Positions 1-7,990 are shown, counted from the first letter of the stretch. The stretch is 64,000 nucleotides of DNA from Thomasclavelia cocleata (GCF_900102365.1 NZ_FOIN01000001.1:102064-166063); one strand, 5' to 3'. A program made the numbers and translations. The notes: a model not told the origin generated them from the letters alone.

Positions 1-207
1 ATTATAATGATTATAAAACCCTTGATTATCTTGAAATAATGTCAGCTCTCTTCGTCTACTTCCACAACCTAGTGTTCCATCGTCATTTAACCAAATTGAA
101 GCATTAGTTCCATCAATTTTAGGTTGGATAAATACCTTTCCATTTAAAATACCCTCGGTTTCAGAAGTTCCGAGTCTTGCAATATGTTGATACTTTTTAA
201 ACTCCAT
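1..207 (-). CDS. RNA ligase family protein, N-terminal part (cut by window edge)
   Basis: Sixty-nine codons are visible from an ATG at 207, reading off the left edge. The segment contains the nucleotidyltransferase motif I, KIDGTNA, with the adenylated lysine at about residue 30, followed by a GCGSRRREL stretch as in phage RNA ligases of the Rnl2/RNA_ligase type. Such enzymes activate with ATP and reseal nicked RNA, often countering host tRNA cleavage or capping mRNA-like substrates. The C-terminal motifs are outside the window. A DNA ligase is less likely because motif I is followed directly by the short Rnl2-like spacing. It is the last gene seen of the minus-strand operon. Confidence 0.75.
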   Translation of the reverse strand, partial: MEFKKYQHIARLGTSETEGILNGKVFIQPKIDGTNASIWLNDDGTLGCGSRRRELTLFQDNQGFYNHYN

Positions 208-223
208 TTACTATTCCTTCTCC

Positions 224-472
224 TTATCTTAATACCAAACTAAATTGTTCTTTTTTAGATGCTCCAGGCGTAATCCAAATAGGCTGATGGTTATCATCTT
301 CTATTCTAATATCGTGAGTACTGTTCTTAAGCCTTAAAATTTTATAAATCTTACCTACTGTCAAACTTGGTCTATTTGTTTTCACACATTTCATATATTG
401 ATATTTTTTTCTTTTTTTGTTTCTCTTGTTAACATCATTTAACTCATTCTCATTCATATTAATATTTTCCAT
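224..472 (-). CDS. Small basic phage protein, unknown function
   Basis: 82 aa, with a lysine/arginine/asparagine-rich N-terminus (about residues 1-28) followed by a compact segment of the pattern KCVKTNRPSLTVGKIYKIL. This resembles the small SH3-like or beta-barrel domains common in early regions of Bacillota phages. It ends 16 bp before the RNA ligase start and is probably cotranscribed. I do not recognise a specific function. Confidence 0.7.
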   Translation of the reverse strand: MENINMNENELNDVNKRNKKRKKYQYMKCVKTNRPSLTVGKIYKILRLKNSTHDIRIEDDNHQPIWITPGASKKEQFSLVLR

Positions 473-634
473 TTTTCTACCTCATTCTTTCTATTTATTT
501 CTATTCATCAATTTTCTTTTTTTTACATATTTTTCCCATTTATACAATTTACAAACTGTATATTTGTTTATTTCCTAAACATCAAGATACAATAAAACCA
601 TTCTGATATCTTTAACATATACCAGTACTTGCAC

Positions 635-1465
635 TTATTCTTCTACGACACCAATAATTTCAACTTTCTCACATCTGATTTTACCATCTGTTTGATAAGG
701 TACGCACACACCCATTAGCCATTCGTTTCTAATAAGAACTTTATATATTGTTCGACCTGAAGTTGTTATGTCTCCTTTAACCCAATCTAAAGTTGCTACA
801 TTTATACCGCACCCACAGCCACTTGTTCTATTGAAATTGACATTTTCTTCTATTACTTCTCCTATTTCAATTTTCCAATTAGGATTTGGTTTATAGCATA
901 GACCAAATGTTTTATAGGCAATATATCCCTCATCAGTTTTTTCGAAATATTTATTCATAATTTCGATTGCTGATGGTAAGCCTTTTGCATTACTTAAATT
1001 TGCATATCTTAAATTTGCACCACTTAATTTTGCACCACTTAAATTTGCATCAGTTAAATTTGCACCACTTAAATTTGCATCAGTTAAATTTGCATATCTT
1101 AAATTTGCATATCTTAAATTTGCATATCTTAAATTTGCACCACTTAATTTTGCACCACTTAAATTTGCATCAGTTAAATTTGCACCACTTAAATTTGCAT
1201 CAGTTAAATTTGCATATCTTAAATTTGCATATCTTAAATTTGCATATCTTAAATTTGCACCACTTAATTTTGCATCAGTTAAATTTGCACCTCTTAAATC
1301 TGCATTACTTAAATTTGCATTAATTAAATTTGCGTCAATTAAATCAGTATAACTCAAATCAGCTTTTACACTTTCTTTTTCCCCTTTTAACCACTTTTTA
1401 TGAAGTTCTAATATTTTATCTAAATCTTCTCTTGTAATTTTTCTTAATTCACTGTTATCTAACAT
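635..1465 (-). CDS. Pentapeptide-repeat protein with conserved C-terminal domain
   Basis: 276 aa. Residues about 1-35 form a helical N-terminus (ITREDLDKILELHKKWLKG). Residues about 38-165 are pentapeptide repeats of the A(D/N)LxxAN type, expected to fold as a right-handed quadrilateral beta-helix that can mimic DNA. The last about 100 residues carry a Cys/Gly cluster (SGCGCGINVATLDWV) and resemble the uncharacterised C-terminal domain often fused to phage pentapeptide proteins (DUF5758-like, from memory). Eight coils are encoded by an exact 120-bp tandem duplication. A shorter paralogue lies at 4622-4876. Gyrase-inhibitor or anti-defence roles are known for some pentapeptide proteins but nothing here proves either. 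Confidence 0.9.
   Translation of the reverse strand: MLDNSELRKITREDLDKILELHKKWLKGEKESVKADLSYTDLIDANLINANLSNADLRGANLTDAKLSGANLRYANLRYANLRYANLTDANLSGANLTDANLSGAKLSGANLRYANLRYANLRYANLTDANLSGANLTDANLSGAKLSGANLRYANLSNAKGLPSAIEIMNKYFEKTDEGYIAYKTFGLCYKPNPNWKIEIGEVIEENVNFNRTSGCGCGINVATLDWVKGDITTSGRTIYKVLIRNEWLMGVCVPYQTDGKIRCEKVEIIGVVEE
1001..1274. repeat. Perfect 120-bp tandem duplication in pentapeptide gene
   Basis: Bases 1021-1140 and 1141-1260 are identical, and the flanks extend the match to about 2.3 copies. Each unit encodes eight pentapeptides (40 aa), so the reading frame is kept. Complete identity implies very recent expansion or gene-conversion-like slippage. Confidence 0.97.
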
Positions 1466-1640
1466 AATTTATCCTTCCTTTTCGTTAAAATCTCTCTTTT
1501 AATCAAACAATATTTGTTCTAAAACTTTAGCATAAACTGTAATTAATGCGTCGCTAAATTCATCAAATTCTTCTAAACTTTCACTTTCAATTTCTAAATT
1601 ATATTTTTCAATTTCTTTATGCAAATCATCTTCAAAGTTA

Positions 1641-2225
1641 TTATTTTTTTTTAACAAGTTCTAAATATTCTTTATCGTCTCGCTCAACATAATATATGTA
1701 ATTGCTACTTAGCTCCAAACATTTTATTAACATTTGCAAATAAATACTCAGTTGTTTGATATTAACTTTGTTCATGTTCATCTTATAATTTGCAATATAA
1801 TCAAGTTTGTTGTAATAATGATTTAATTTTTCTATGTTATGATTAGGCAAAGTATCCTCAATATAATATCCAAAATTTCCACTATCATTTTGATAATGAA
1901 TTAGGTAAACTTTGTTTTCATTATCAAGATCAGTCTTTTCAAAACTTATAATTATTACTTTTTTCATCATATAATTTACATCATTGTCTACCAAGTTCAA
2001 TAATTCATTCACATAATCACTTTCTATATCACTAATTTCTTTATAATAATGTGTATAACTATTACCATTAATACAAGTGTGTTTGTACAAAATCCATTTA
2101 CCAACATCATTTATATGCAAATTACTTGTCTCACTGCAATTGATTGAATCAAATATAAATTTGTTTACCTCGTTTTTTAATTCTAATTTCCTATAATAGT
2201 TTAATTCGTTGTTTGTATTTTTCAT
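1641..2225 (-). CDS. Hypothetical protein, possibly truncated by A9 run
   Basis: 194 aa, acidic and tyrosine-rich, no recognised domain. Its start overlaps the stop of the upstream frameshifted gene (TAATG), indicating coupling. The frame ends in a run of nine A (1644-1652) immediately followed by TAA. A one-base shift in this run would continue the protein for about 47 more residues (starting NNFEDDLHKEIEKYN) to a stop at 1499-1501. The downstream segment has no good start of its own. It is either a sequencing or biological indel, or a slippery site that makes two products. Confidence 0.7.
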   Translation of the reverse strand: MKNTNNELNYYRKLELKNEVNKFIFDSINCSETSNLHINDVGKWILYKHTCINGNSYTHYYKEISDIESDYVNELLNLVDNDVNYMMKKVIIISFEKTDLDNENKVYLIHYQNDSGNFGYYIEDTLPNHNIEKLNHYYNKLDYIANYKMNMNKVNIKQLSIYLQMLIKCLELSSNYIYYVERDDKEYLELVKKK

Positions 2226-2463
2226 TATTCTATACCTTTTATTTCACATTCCTCAATTTTCCATTCTATAAAACCATTGCAATATTCAGTTTTAAACCAA
2301 TCATTGTCGTTAATTTCAGCGTTACTAATTTGCCTAAACTGATTTTTTTTCAATCATATATAAATTTGATTGCACAATGTTTATGTGCATATACTCCTAA
2401 AATACTTGATTCACGTATGCAATTACTATCTTCATATGTTTCTACAACGATGTATGCTTTCAT
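2225..2463 (-). pseudogene. Small phage gene with a -1 frameshift
   Basis: From ATG 2463 the frame reads MKAYIVVETYEDSNCIRESS and stops at a TGA about 37 codons later. The minus-one frame then continues with a plausible protein sequence (about 42 residues, containing NDNDWFKTEYCNGF) to a TAA that overlaps the next start codon. Restoring one base near the GATTGA-A8 stretch (around 2350) gives a continuous 79-aa protein of total length consistent with a single gene. The intact coupling to the next gene suggests the ancestral gene was 2225-2463. No function recognised. Confidence 0.6.
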
Positions 2464-2481
2464 TTTTTGTATTTCCTTTCT

Positions 2482-2922
2482 CTAAATTATCTCTATTTTT
2501 TCTCTTGTAGAACTAAATTTTTTATTTTGATTTATTACGATACTATCTAACAATTCGATTTCCATTAAATCAGCAACCTGCTTCATTGTTTTATATATTT
2601 TAATATCATCTTTTGATAATAATAAATTGCCACTAGGATGATTGTGAGCTAAAACAAATTTGCTTGCATTAGATAAAATAATGCGTTTTACAATTTCTCT
2701 TGGACAGGCAATTGTTTGATCAATTGCCCCTCTAGAAACTTCAAAATAATTTATAATTGTATTATCTATATTGAGATTAATTAAAATTAAAACTTCTTCA
2801 GGTTCACATGCCAAAGAAGTATTTGTTACTAAAAAATTTCTAATATCACTTGGGTTCTTGATTTTTTCATTGTACTTAAATTCTTTTTCTTTAACTAAAT
2901 AAAGTCTTCCTTTATAACACAT
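2482..2922 (-). CDS. radC: RadC-like JAB/JAMM-domain protein
   Basis: 146 aa, nearly all of it the RadC/JAB domain. The zinc-binding JAMM signature is clear: HNHPSGNLLLSKDD (His-x-His...Ser...Asp) at about residues 93-106, preceded by the conserved RGAIDQTIACPREI segment. Cellular RadC is about 220 aa with an N-terminal helix-hairpin-helix part. Phage and mobile-element versions such as this keep only the metalloprotease-like core. The role is uncertain; anti-restriction or DNA-repair functions have been proposed for the family. It sits in the minus-strand accessory operon. Confidence 0.9.
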   Translation of the reverse strand: MCYKGRLYLVKEKEFKYNEKIKNPSDIRNFLVTNTSLACEPEEVLILINLNIDNTIINYFEVSRGAIDQTIACPREIVKRIILSNASKFVLAHNHPSGNLLLSKDDIKIYKTMKQVADLMEIELLDSIVINQNKKFSSTREKIEII

Positions 2923-2964
2923 TTTCTTACCTCTACTTTCTTTCTAAAATATAAAATTTATTTA

Positions 2965-3306
2965 TTATTCTTGGTAATCAACATCCATACCCAAATAGTA
3001 CATGTCTTCTTTACCATTCCAAAAATGGTTTGATAAATCTTCTAAGGTTTTAACCCCCATTTTTAACGCTTTAAAATCTGCTAAAACATCTTCATTAGTA
3101 TAATTACAATAAGGATTCATTGATATTGCTAGCAAAAATTTATTATTTCGTTTAATAATTTTATATTTACTTGTTCTTTTGGCAATAGGGTATGCATGAA
3201 TTTGTAACCCATAAAAATTAGGAAAGTTTTTGGTATTATGCTCGCTCCAATCTGTTAATAAAATTTTTGTACCATCTTTCATGGTAGTTTTTTCTATAAT
3301 TTTCAT
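2965..3306 (-). CDS. Conserved phage protein of unknown function
   Basis: 113 aa. Recognisable pattern of a family common in Bacillota phages: LLTDWSEHN near the N-terminus, YGLQIHAYPIAK in the middle and LEDLSNHFWNGKEDMYYLG at the C-terminus. Mixed beta/alpha, no membrane segment. It ends 42 bp upstream of radC and starts 3 bp after the upstream gene's stop, so it belongs to the same operon. Function unknown. Confidence 0.75.
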   Translation of the reverse strand: MKIIEKTTMKDGTKILLTDWSEHNTKNFPNFYGLQIHAYPIAKRTSKYKIIKRNNKFLLAISMNPYCNYTNEDVLADFKALKMGVKTLEDLSNHFWNGKEDMYYLGMDVDYQE

Positions 3307-3309
3307 TTT

Positions 3310-3987
3310 TTATCTTTCTTTCTTTAAAAAAACAGCATCATTCTGATTAGTTGGGTTAGTCAATGGCATCAATAGTGCAAAATTGCCAGTTAAAGTATCT
3401 GTCAAATATAAAATTTTATATGTATCATATTCAATTTTTAATTCATTCGCCCCTAAAATTTCAAATATCTCTTTGATAAAATTTAAGTTATAAAAATTTG
3501 AACCATCAAAGGTACAACGAATTATTTTTTCATATTCTTTACTTTTATTTAGCTTAACAGCTGTGGTAACATCTTTGTATACTAGTTCTGCAATATTTTT
3601 TCTGTCATTGCTAATTATCCTTGATATCTCAGGATAATTTAATTTTTTAATATTTTCATCTTCTGCATTTTTTAAAAATGGTAAACTATTGTCATTTTTG
3701 TATAAGCAAAACAATTTAATACGATCTGAAAAACATACATAATCATGATTGTTAATGTTTTGGATGTCAGCATATCCAAGAATAGGACGATCTCCTTTTC
3801 TTAATTTGTTCAAAAACGACAATCGTTTTTTTAATGCTTTTTTTTCTGATGGGTTAGACACTTTACTAAGCATAATCTTTTCTTCTTGTTTAGCTATCAA
3901 CCAATTTACATCATTTGTATCTAAGCAACTTTCTTCTAATGTTGCTTTTATTTTTTTTAATTTTAATAATATTGTTGTTTCTTCCAT
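3310..3987 (-). CDS. Hypothetical protein (225 aa)
   Basis: 225 aa, basic helical N-terminal half (about residues 1-75, heptad-like) and a mixed alpha/beta C-terminal half ending in a lysine-rich tail. No catalytic motif seen. Spacing to the neighbouring minus-strand genes is short, so it is an operon member. I do not recognise a family. Confidence 0.75.
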   Translation of the reverse strand: MEETTILLKLKKIKATLEESCLDTNDVNWLIAKQEEKIMLSKVSNPSEKKALKKRLSFLNKLRKGDRPILGYADIQNINNHDYVCFSDRIKLFCLYKNDNSLPFLKNAEDENIKKLNYPEISRIISNDRKNIAELVYKDVTTAVKLNKSKEYEKIIRCTFDGSNFYNLNFIKEIFEILGANELKIEYDTYKILYLTDTLTGNFALLMPLTNPTNQNDAVFLKKER

Positions 3988-4009
3988 TTTATAACCTTCC
4001 TTTTTTTTA

Positions 4010-4216
4010 TTATTTAAATATAAAACTAAAAACGCTTTTTATATAAATTTTTCCAACAATGATAAATATAATTAAATTAAATATTTTAAATAATATCTGG
4101 TATTTAACAATTGTTTTTTCTATTTTCCAATCAACTAAGCAACAAACTAATGTTATTGTTAAAGTTGGAATTAATAAAACAATTACAAACATTTGTAAAT
4201 ATGTTAAATTACTCAT
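4010..4216 (-). CDS. Small membrane protein
   Basis: 68 aa from ATG 4216, chosen because a GAGGGGG ribosome binding site lies just upstream. A longer start at 4246 would lack one. Two hydrophobic segments at about residues 7-28 and 45-65 predict a two-pass membrane protein. The first codons overlap the end of the upstream gene. Function unknown; membrane proteins in early phage operons are sometimes superinfection-exclusion factors, but that is only a guess here. Confidence 0.6.
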   Translation of the reverse strand: MSNLTYLQMFVIVLLIPTLTITLVCCLVDWKIEKTIVKYQILFKIFNLIIFIIVGKIYIKSVFSFIFK

Positions 4217-4490
4217 TAAAAACCCCCTCTTTTTCAACAAGCACACAACACGCTAGTGCCCGATTTTCGCTATTATTTAATAAATAATGTTCAACTAAGT
4301 ACATTTCTTGTGTACGTTCGTTTACTAAAAATTCTAATTCACTTTCTAATTCATTGTTGCTAATGGTGTGATACTCAAAAGCATACAAATCTATTTTTTG
4401 TGTATATGTGTTATAATAATAAAATTCTGTATTACACATAAATTCTTTAATTAGATATAGATTTACTGCTTTGTTTTTATTTCTTTTCAT
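4209..4490 (-). CDS. Hypothetical protein (93 aa)
   Basis: 93 aa, tyrosine-rich (TEFYYYNTYTQ near residue 22), acidic middle, no recognised domain. The C-terminal codons overlap the start of the small membrane protein by 8 bp, which suggests translational coupling. Confidence 0.6.
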   Translation of the reverse strand: MKRNKNKAVNLYLIKEFMCNTEFYYYNTYTQKIDLYAFEYHTISNNELESELEFLVNERTQEMYLVEHYLLNNSENRALACCVLVEKEGVFNE

Positions 4491-4621
4491 TCACAATTAA
4501 CCAGATGTAAAATCACCTAGTTCCCCCTTTTTTTTATACTTTTAAATTAAAGCTCACAAACGTTTTTTATATCCTAGTATCTATCAAAAAAAATCCATAG
4601 GTTTAGTGTATTTTGTAGCGC

Positions 4622-4876
4622 CTAATTTGCTGGCAAAATACGTAAGCCTTTTGCACAGCTTAAATCTGTATATCTTAAATCTGTATTAAATAATTTTGCA
4701 CAATTTAAAATTGCATATCTTAATTTTGTGTTAGTTAAATTTGTACCACTTAAATCTTTGTTGGTTAAATCATAACAATTTAAATCTGCTCTAACTCCAC
4801 CCTCTTCATCATTTAACCATTTTTCATAAAGCTTTAAGATTTTATTTAATTCTTTTTGTGTTATTTGCTTTTTCAT
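4622..4876 (-). CDS. Short pentapeptide-repeat protein, truncated paralogue
   Basis: 84 aa. The N-terminus (ELNKILKLYEKWLNDEEGGVRADL) matches the N-terminus of the large pentapeptide protein at 635-1465, and about nine imperfect pentapeptides follow. It ends at LSCAKGLRILPAN, the point where the larger protein goes on into its C-terminal domain (LSNAKGLPSAIEI). The gene is therefore a paralogue lacking the C-terminal domain, possibly a decayed copy, though the reading frame is clean and has its own ribosome binding site. Confidence 0.8.
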   Translation of the reverse strand: MKKQITQKELNKILKLYEKWLNDEEGGVRADLNCYDLTNKDLSGTNLTNTKLRYAILNCAKLFNTDLRYTDLSCAKGLRILPAN

Positions 4877-4912
4877 TTTCTTTTTCTCCTTGTGTTTTTT
4901 TTGTTACCAATT

Positions 4913-5101
4913 TTAATACTTACAATAAACATCAAATGTTTGACTATCACTTGTTTTAACGTCAAACCATGTAAAACCTATATTTTTTCCAGAACTTCCA
5001 AGGATGTTAAACTCTAATACTTCCTCATGTTCTTCTACTTCTTCAATTTCACTTTCTGTTAAAATTTCTTTTTCTAACAGAAATTTTAATCTTTTGTTCA
5101 T
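4913..5101 (-). CDS. Hypothetical acidic protein (62 aa)
   Basis: 62 aa with a glutamate-rich stretch (ESEIEEVEEHEEVLEF) followed by a short beta-rich tail. AAGGGAGG lies upstream of ATG 5101. No function recognised; small acidic early proteins can be DNA mimics, but there is no specific support. Confidence 0.6.
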   Translation of the reverse strand: MNKRLKFLLEKEILTESEIEEVEEHEEVLEFNILGSSGKNIGFTWFDVKTSDSQTFDVYCKY

Positions 5102-5115
5102 GTTAAAACCTCCCT

Positions 5116-5160
5116 TTAATAAAGTAAATCGTCAACTAAACGAGCAACTCTTTTTTTCAT
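5116..5160 (-). CDS. Possible 14-codon microORF
   Basis: ATG 5160 opens MKKRVARLVDDLLY and stops just before the ribosome binding site of the next gene, with GAGGAC upstream. The regular amphipathic sequence and tight spacing make it a candidate small peptide or leader, but coding cannot be shown from so short a frame. Confidence 0.25.
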   Translation of the reverse strand: MKKRVARLVDDLLY

Positions 5161-5192
5161 GTCCTCATAAGTACATATCTATATTAAACTTC

Positions 5193-5660
5193 CTATTTCT
5201 CTCCCAAAAGTTCGTAAACTTTGTTGTTTATTTTGGGAATTATAATTTTATTTATTCTTTTGTATTCCTCATCATTTTTTAAAATATCTTGACAAGGATT
5301 TTCAGAAATATGCGCTCCACCAAGATGCAGCATATCGCTATATTCTCTAAATATGTACAAAGATTTCATTAACTCTAACAGTTGCCAAATCTCATTGTTA
5401 GTTAAAGTGATTTTAGAAAAATATTCAATAAACGAATCATGTATATTTTCTTTTAAAAATAAACGATCAAAATGAGTGTGTTCTTTTATGTCAGAATAAT
5501 TTTTATTAAATTTTTCAACATAACCTAAACCCCAGTACCAACCACAATCAAATGAGGCTTCTTCTAACCACACCTTGTTATCATCTAAATCTTTACCCAA
5601 TAAATAATATTTTTTCTTAAATTTATTAATTACTTGTTTGTTGATTATTTGCTTTTTCAT
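5193..5660 (-). CDS. Conserved phage protein of unknown function (155 aa)
   Basis: 155 aa. Characteristic central pattern FDCGWYWGLGYVEKFN and HTHFDRLF, which I associate with a family of uncharacterised phage and prophage proteins of Bacillota, followed by a helical C-terminus (NEIWQLLELMKSLYIFREY). No known catalytic residues. It lies between the lipoprotein gene and the pentapeptide paralogue on the same strand. Confidence 0.75.
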   Translation of the reverse strand: MKKQIINKQVINKFKKKYYLLGKDLDDNKVWLEEASFDCGWYWGLGYVEKFNKNYSDIKEHTHFDRLFLKENIHDSFIEYFSKITLTNNEIWQLLELMKSLYIFREYSDMLHLGGAHISENPCQDILKNDEEYKRINKIIIPKINNKVYELLGEK

Positions 5661-5675
5661 TTTCTTTTTTTCCTC

Positions 5676-5933
5676 CTATTTAACAAAAATGCAAATTGTG
5701 TTTTTTACATCATCACAAATAGCAATTTCTACAACTTTTTTATTTAGTAAAGCTGGTTTTAAATCTTCTGCTTTACCTCTGTAAATAATTTTTAAATCTT
5801 TTTTTACAATTACATTTTCTGTTACAAGTTTAGACACATTGTCTAATGTAACATTGTTAGTTTTATTAGAATTAATATTAAAATTACAACCTAATATAGT
5901 TATAATTATTAAAATTATTGTTATTTTTTTCAT
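5676..5933 (-). CDS. Small lipoprotein
   Basis: 85 aa from ATG 5933 (GAGGGT ribosome binding site upstream; an in-frame GTG at 5945 lacks one). N-terminus MKKITIILIIITILGC is a lipoprotein signal with lipobox ILGC, so the mature protein should begin with lipidated Cys16 on the outer face of the cell membrane. The rest is short and beta-rich. It has its own promoter carrying the same operator motif as the origin promoter at 10385, so it may be repressor-controlled and expressed in lysogens. Phage lipoproteins of this size often cause superinfection exclusion (inference). Confidence 0.75.
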   Translation of the reverse strand: MKKITIILIIITILGCNFNINSNKTNNVTLDNVSKLVTENVIVKKDLKIIYRGKAEDLKPALLNKKVVEIAICDDVKNTICIFVK

Positions 5934-5949
5934 TCTTACCCTCACAATT

Positions 5950-6009
5950 TACTTTGCTAGTTTACTCTATGTTAACATTAAACTTGAGTTGATGTCAACT
6001 AGCAAAGTA
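5950..6009 (-). promoter_or_regulatory. Operator-flanked promoter of lipoprotein gene
   Basis: Minus-strand -35 TTGACA (5998-5993), 17-bp spacer, -10-like TTAACA. A 16-bp inverted repeat with one mismatch (5950-5965 and 5994-6009, core CTTTGCTAGTT) frames it, and AGTTGA-TG-TCAACT overlaps the -35. The same motif lies at 10385-10407. Confidence 0.65.
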
Positions 6010-6020
6010 GAATTAATTAT

Positions 6021-6052
6021 TAAAAAAGAAGTTCTACTAAAAAACTTCTTTT
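6021..6052 (-). terminator. Intrinsic terminator after 6051-6275 gene
   Basis: Inverted repeat AAAAGAAGTT / AACTTCTTTT with a T6 run on the minus strand. It separates the upstream minus-strand genes from the independently promoted lipoprotein gene and could also work on the plus strand. Confidence 0.75.
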
Positions 6053-6275
6053 AAATATTCTTTTTAGCGTACTCGTTAAGAATTAAAAATAATTCTAAGT
6101 TTTCCTTACTTAAATTGTTGTTGTCATACCATTTTTCAACTTGCTTTAGCATAACATTATTGTTTTTATCAACAATGATAAGATCAAGTTCTATTTCATT
6201 AACAATTTTATCATTGTCAATAAATTGCAATGTAGCATTATAGCCATTTTTCCATATTGCTTTAATTTTTATCAC
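6051..6275 (-). CDS. Hypothetical protein (74 aa)
   Basis: 74 aa, begins MIKIKAIWKNGYNATLQFID, with a beta-rich first half and a helical second half (LSKENLELFLILNEYAKK). No recognised domain. Followed by an intrinsic terminator overlapping its stop. Confidence 0.6.
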   Translation of the reverse strand: MIKIKAIWKNGYNATLQFIDNDKIVNEIELDLIIVDKNNNVMLKQVEKWYDNNNLSKENLELFLILNEYAKKNI

Positions 6276-6290
6276 CTCTTATTTTTAATC

Positions 6291-6623
6291 TTACCATAAA
6301 TTTGAATTAATGTCTTTAACTTGTACCGCTACACTTTCTTGATTTAAAGTAGTTTTTAATATACTAACAACCCTTTTTAAGTTATCAATATATTTATTTT
6401 CTGCTTTTTCGTCAAACATGATTGTTTTTATAATCAAGGTTGTTTCTCTAATCTTAATTCCGTTTTCATGTTTATAGATGCCTCTACCCTCGTAGATAGT
6501 AGCTCCTTCAACATCATTGTTTAGTAATGTGTTTTCTACCATCTTATAAGCCTCTATGGTAGAAATTTTTTGATTTTTTGTGTCTTTGTCATTTAATCCA
6601 ACATATAACGTATATTCTTTCAT
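6291..6623 (-). CDS. Hypothetical protein (110 aa)
   Basis: 110 aa from ATG 6623 (AAAGGAG upstream; the longer in-frame start at 6656 lacks one). Begins MKEYTLYVGLNDKDTKNQKI. The pattern of a short beta strand, TIEAYKMVENTLL helix, then EGRGIYKHENG and RETTLIIKTI strands suggests a small alpha/beta fold resembling uncharacterised ferredoxin-like phage proteins. Function unknown. Confidence 0.7.
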   Translation of the reverse strand: MKEYTLYVGLNDKDTKNQKISTIEAYKMVENTLLNNDVEGATIYEGRGIYKHENGIKIRETTLIIKTIMFDEKAENKYIDNLKRVVSILKTTLNQESVAVQVKDINSNLW

Positions 6624-6653
6624 TTTCTTTTTCTCCTTTTTTATAATTTTTTG

Positions 6654-6683
6654 CAAGAAAAAAAAGAACTTTTTAAAGTTCTT
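6654..6683 (-). terminator. Intrinsic terminator overlapping 6673 stop
   Basis: AAGAACTTT / AAAGTTCTT stem (6664-6683) followed on the minus strand by a T run of about eight. The stop codon of the 70-aa gene lies in the hairpin. Confidence 0.7.
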
Positions 6684-6885
6684 CTAATAAACTAAATGCT
6701 ATATCATCTTCATTGACAAATATGTAAGCGTCTCTCATATCTGACATTTCATAAAATAAACTTCCTGGGTAATACTTTTTTATTGTATGTTCTACATTAT
6801 ATTCACAATCACAATTTTTAAACATGTCAATAAGTTCATCTTTTTCAAACTTATCGACTGCTTCGTCACTTATATAAGTTTTCAT
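6673..6885 (-). CDS. Hypothetical acidic protein (70 aa)
   Basis: 70 aa, rich in Asp and Glu, begins MKTYISDEAVDKFEKDELID. Predicted mostly helical; no recognised domain. It has its own ribosome binding site and an intrinsic terminator overlapping its end. Confidence 0.6.
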   Translation of the reverse strand: MKTYISDEAVDKFEKDELIDMFKNCDCEYNVEHTIKKYYPGSLFYEMSDMRDAYIFVNEDDIAFSLLEEL

Positions 6886-6909
6886 TGTTTTTCCTCCATT
6901 TTTAATTAT

Positions 6910-7365
6910 TTAATTTAATTCTTCAAACCAATAATGAAAGGCCAACGCCTCCCAATGACACCCAGCCACCCCCGTGTATCCATCATAAAAACATAGATTA
7001 CGCTCACCATCACAAATCTTGTACCCAAAATAATATGGGTTGTTTGGAAATTGTTTATCATATGTATCAATATTCCTAACTTCATAATATTTTGGTAATT
7101 CATTGTAAAAAGTGTTCGTGATAAATTCGTATATATCTATATAAGCACTCCATTCATCATATGACATATCTTCTTCACCAAATGCAAATGCACGAGGGCG
7201 ATCTAATGTCAATACGCCTTCTATATCATTGAGATTTATAGTTTCTTTTGTTACGATATCAAAAAACCACTTGTACCCAATATAGTTGAAGTATTTAGAA
7301 ATCAAATTTATATTTTTTTGATATTCTTTTAACTCTTCTCCTTTTAATTTGAAGATATTTTTCAT
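6910..7365 (-). CDS. Hypothetical protein (151 aa)
   Basis: 151 aa with many aromatic residues and a C-terminal GYTGVAGCHWEALAFHYWFEELN segment. No motif I can assign. A strong AAGGAGG site precedes ATG 7365. It is the first protein gene after the long non-coding stretch 7366-8083, so its mRNA may carry a very long structured leader. Confidence 0.7.
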   Translation of the reverse strand: MKNIFKLKGEELKEYQKNINLISKYFNYIGYKWFFDIVTKETINLNDIEGVLTLDRPRAFAFGEEDMSYDEWSAYIDIYEFITNTFYNELPKYYEVRNIDTYDKQFPNNPYYFGYKICDGERNLCFYDGYTGVAGCHWEALAFHYWFEELN

Positions 7366-7596
7366 TAATTCTTCCTCCTTAAATTAATTTTATTTTTAAT
7401 TAATAACGCCAATCAGTTAGCTTTTAATGTATGAAAAATACAACTTTTTGATGTATAGTTTAAACATTTATTGATAATTATATTGTATCTTTGTTTCTCT
7501 TAATTATCAACAAATTTTAAACATCAACCAAAGAAGAGCTTTTTTGATTGGCATTATGGTATTAAAAATAAAATGTTTATTTTTAATTTTTATGTT

Positions 7597-7624
7597 AAAA
7601 ACCAAGATTGAATTAACCTTGGTT
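7597..7624 (-). terminator. Terminator-like hairpin ending the structured region
   Basis: AACCAAG (7600-7606) pairs with CTTGGTT (7618-7624). On the minus strand it is followed by T5. This would give an RNA of about 430-450 nt from the promoter at 8059-8087. Confidence 0.5.
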
Positions 7625-7940
7625 GCAATGATTTAAATTTGATTAGTTAAGTAGGTACTTGTAAATAATAAATACAAGCGTATCTAATCACCCGATACTA
7701 TCAAGGATTTTCACCATCTCAAGCCAATCATTATTGCTATGTTATCACAACATTGCAACTACTGTTTAGGGTATTAGGAATCTAACGACTTTCTAACTCT
7801 CTAAATATATTGGTAGAGATTTGATATCAAGTATCTAATTGTCAATGAACTAATAAGAAATAATTACCCAATCTCCCAAAGTTCATTGACAATTATTGAT
7901 TAATAATATATAATCGTAATTGACCTTTAGGGGTCTGGTT

Positions 7941-7990
7941 GGTTAATCGTTTCAGTTTTTGCGGACTTTCAACGATTAACCCTTTTTTTT
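7941..7990 (+). terminator. Plus-strand terminator-like hairpin
   Basis: Perfect 11-bp stem GGTTAATCGTT / AACGATTAACC followed by T8 on the plus strand. I see no plus-strand gene upstream, so it may instead be a 5' domain of the minus-strand RNA. Confidence 0.5.

Noticed and set aside
1001-1274. Direct repeats that could be read as a CRISPR array
   Set aside because: Units are multiples of 15 bp without spacers and encode pentapeptides in frame.
967-1323. 118-aa plus-strand frame made of LNLHxLNLHH repeats
   Set aside because: It is the antisense shadow of the pentapeptide repeat DNA; period-15 DNA keeps both strands open.
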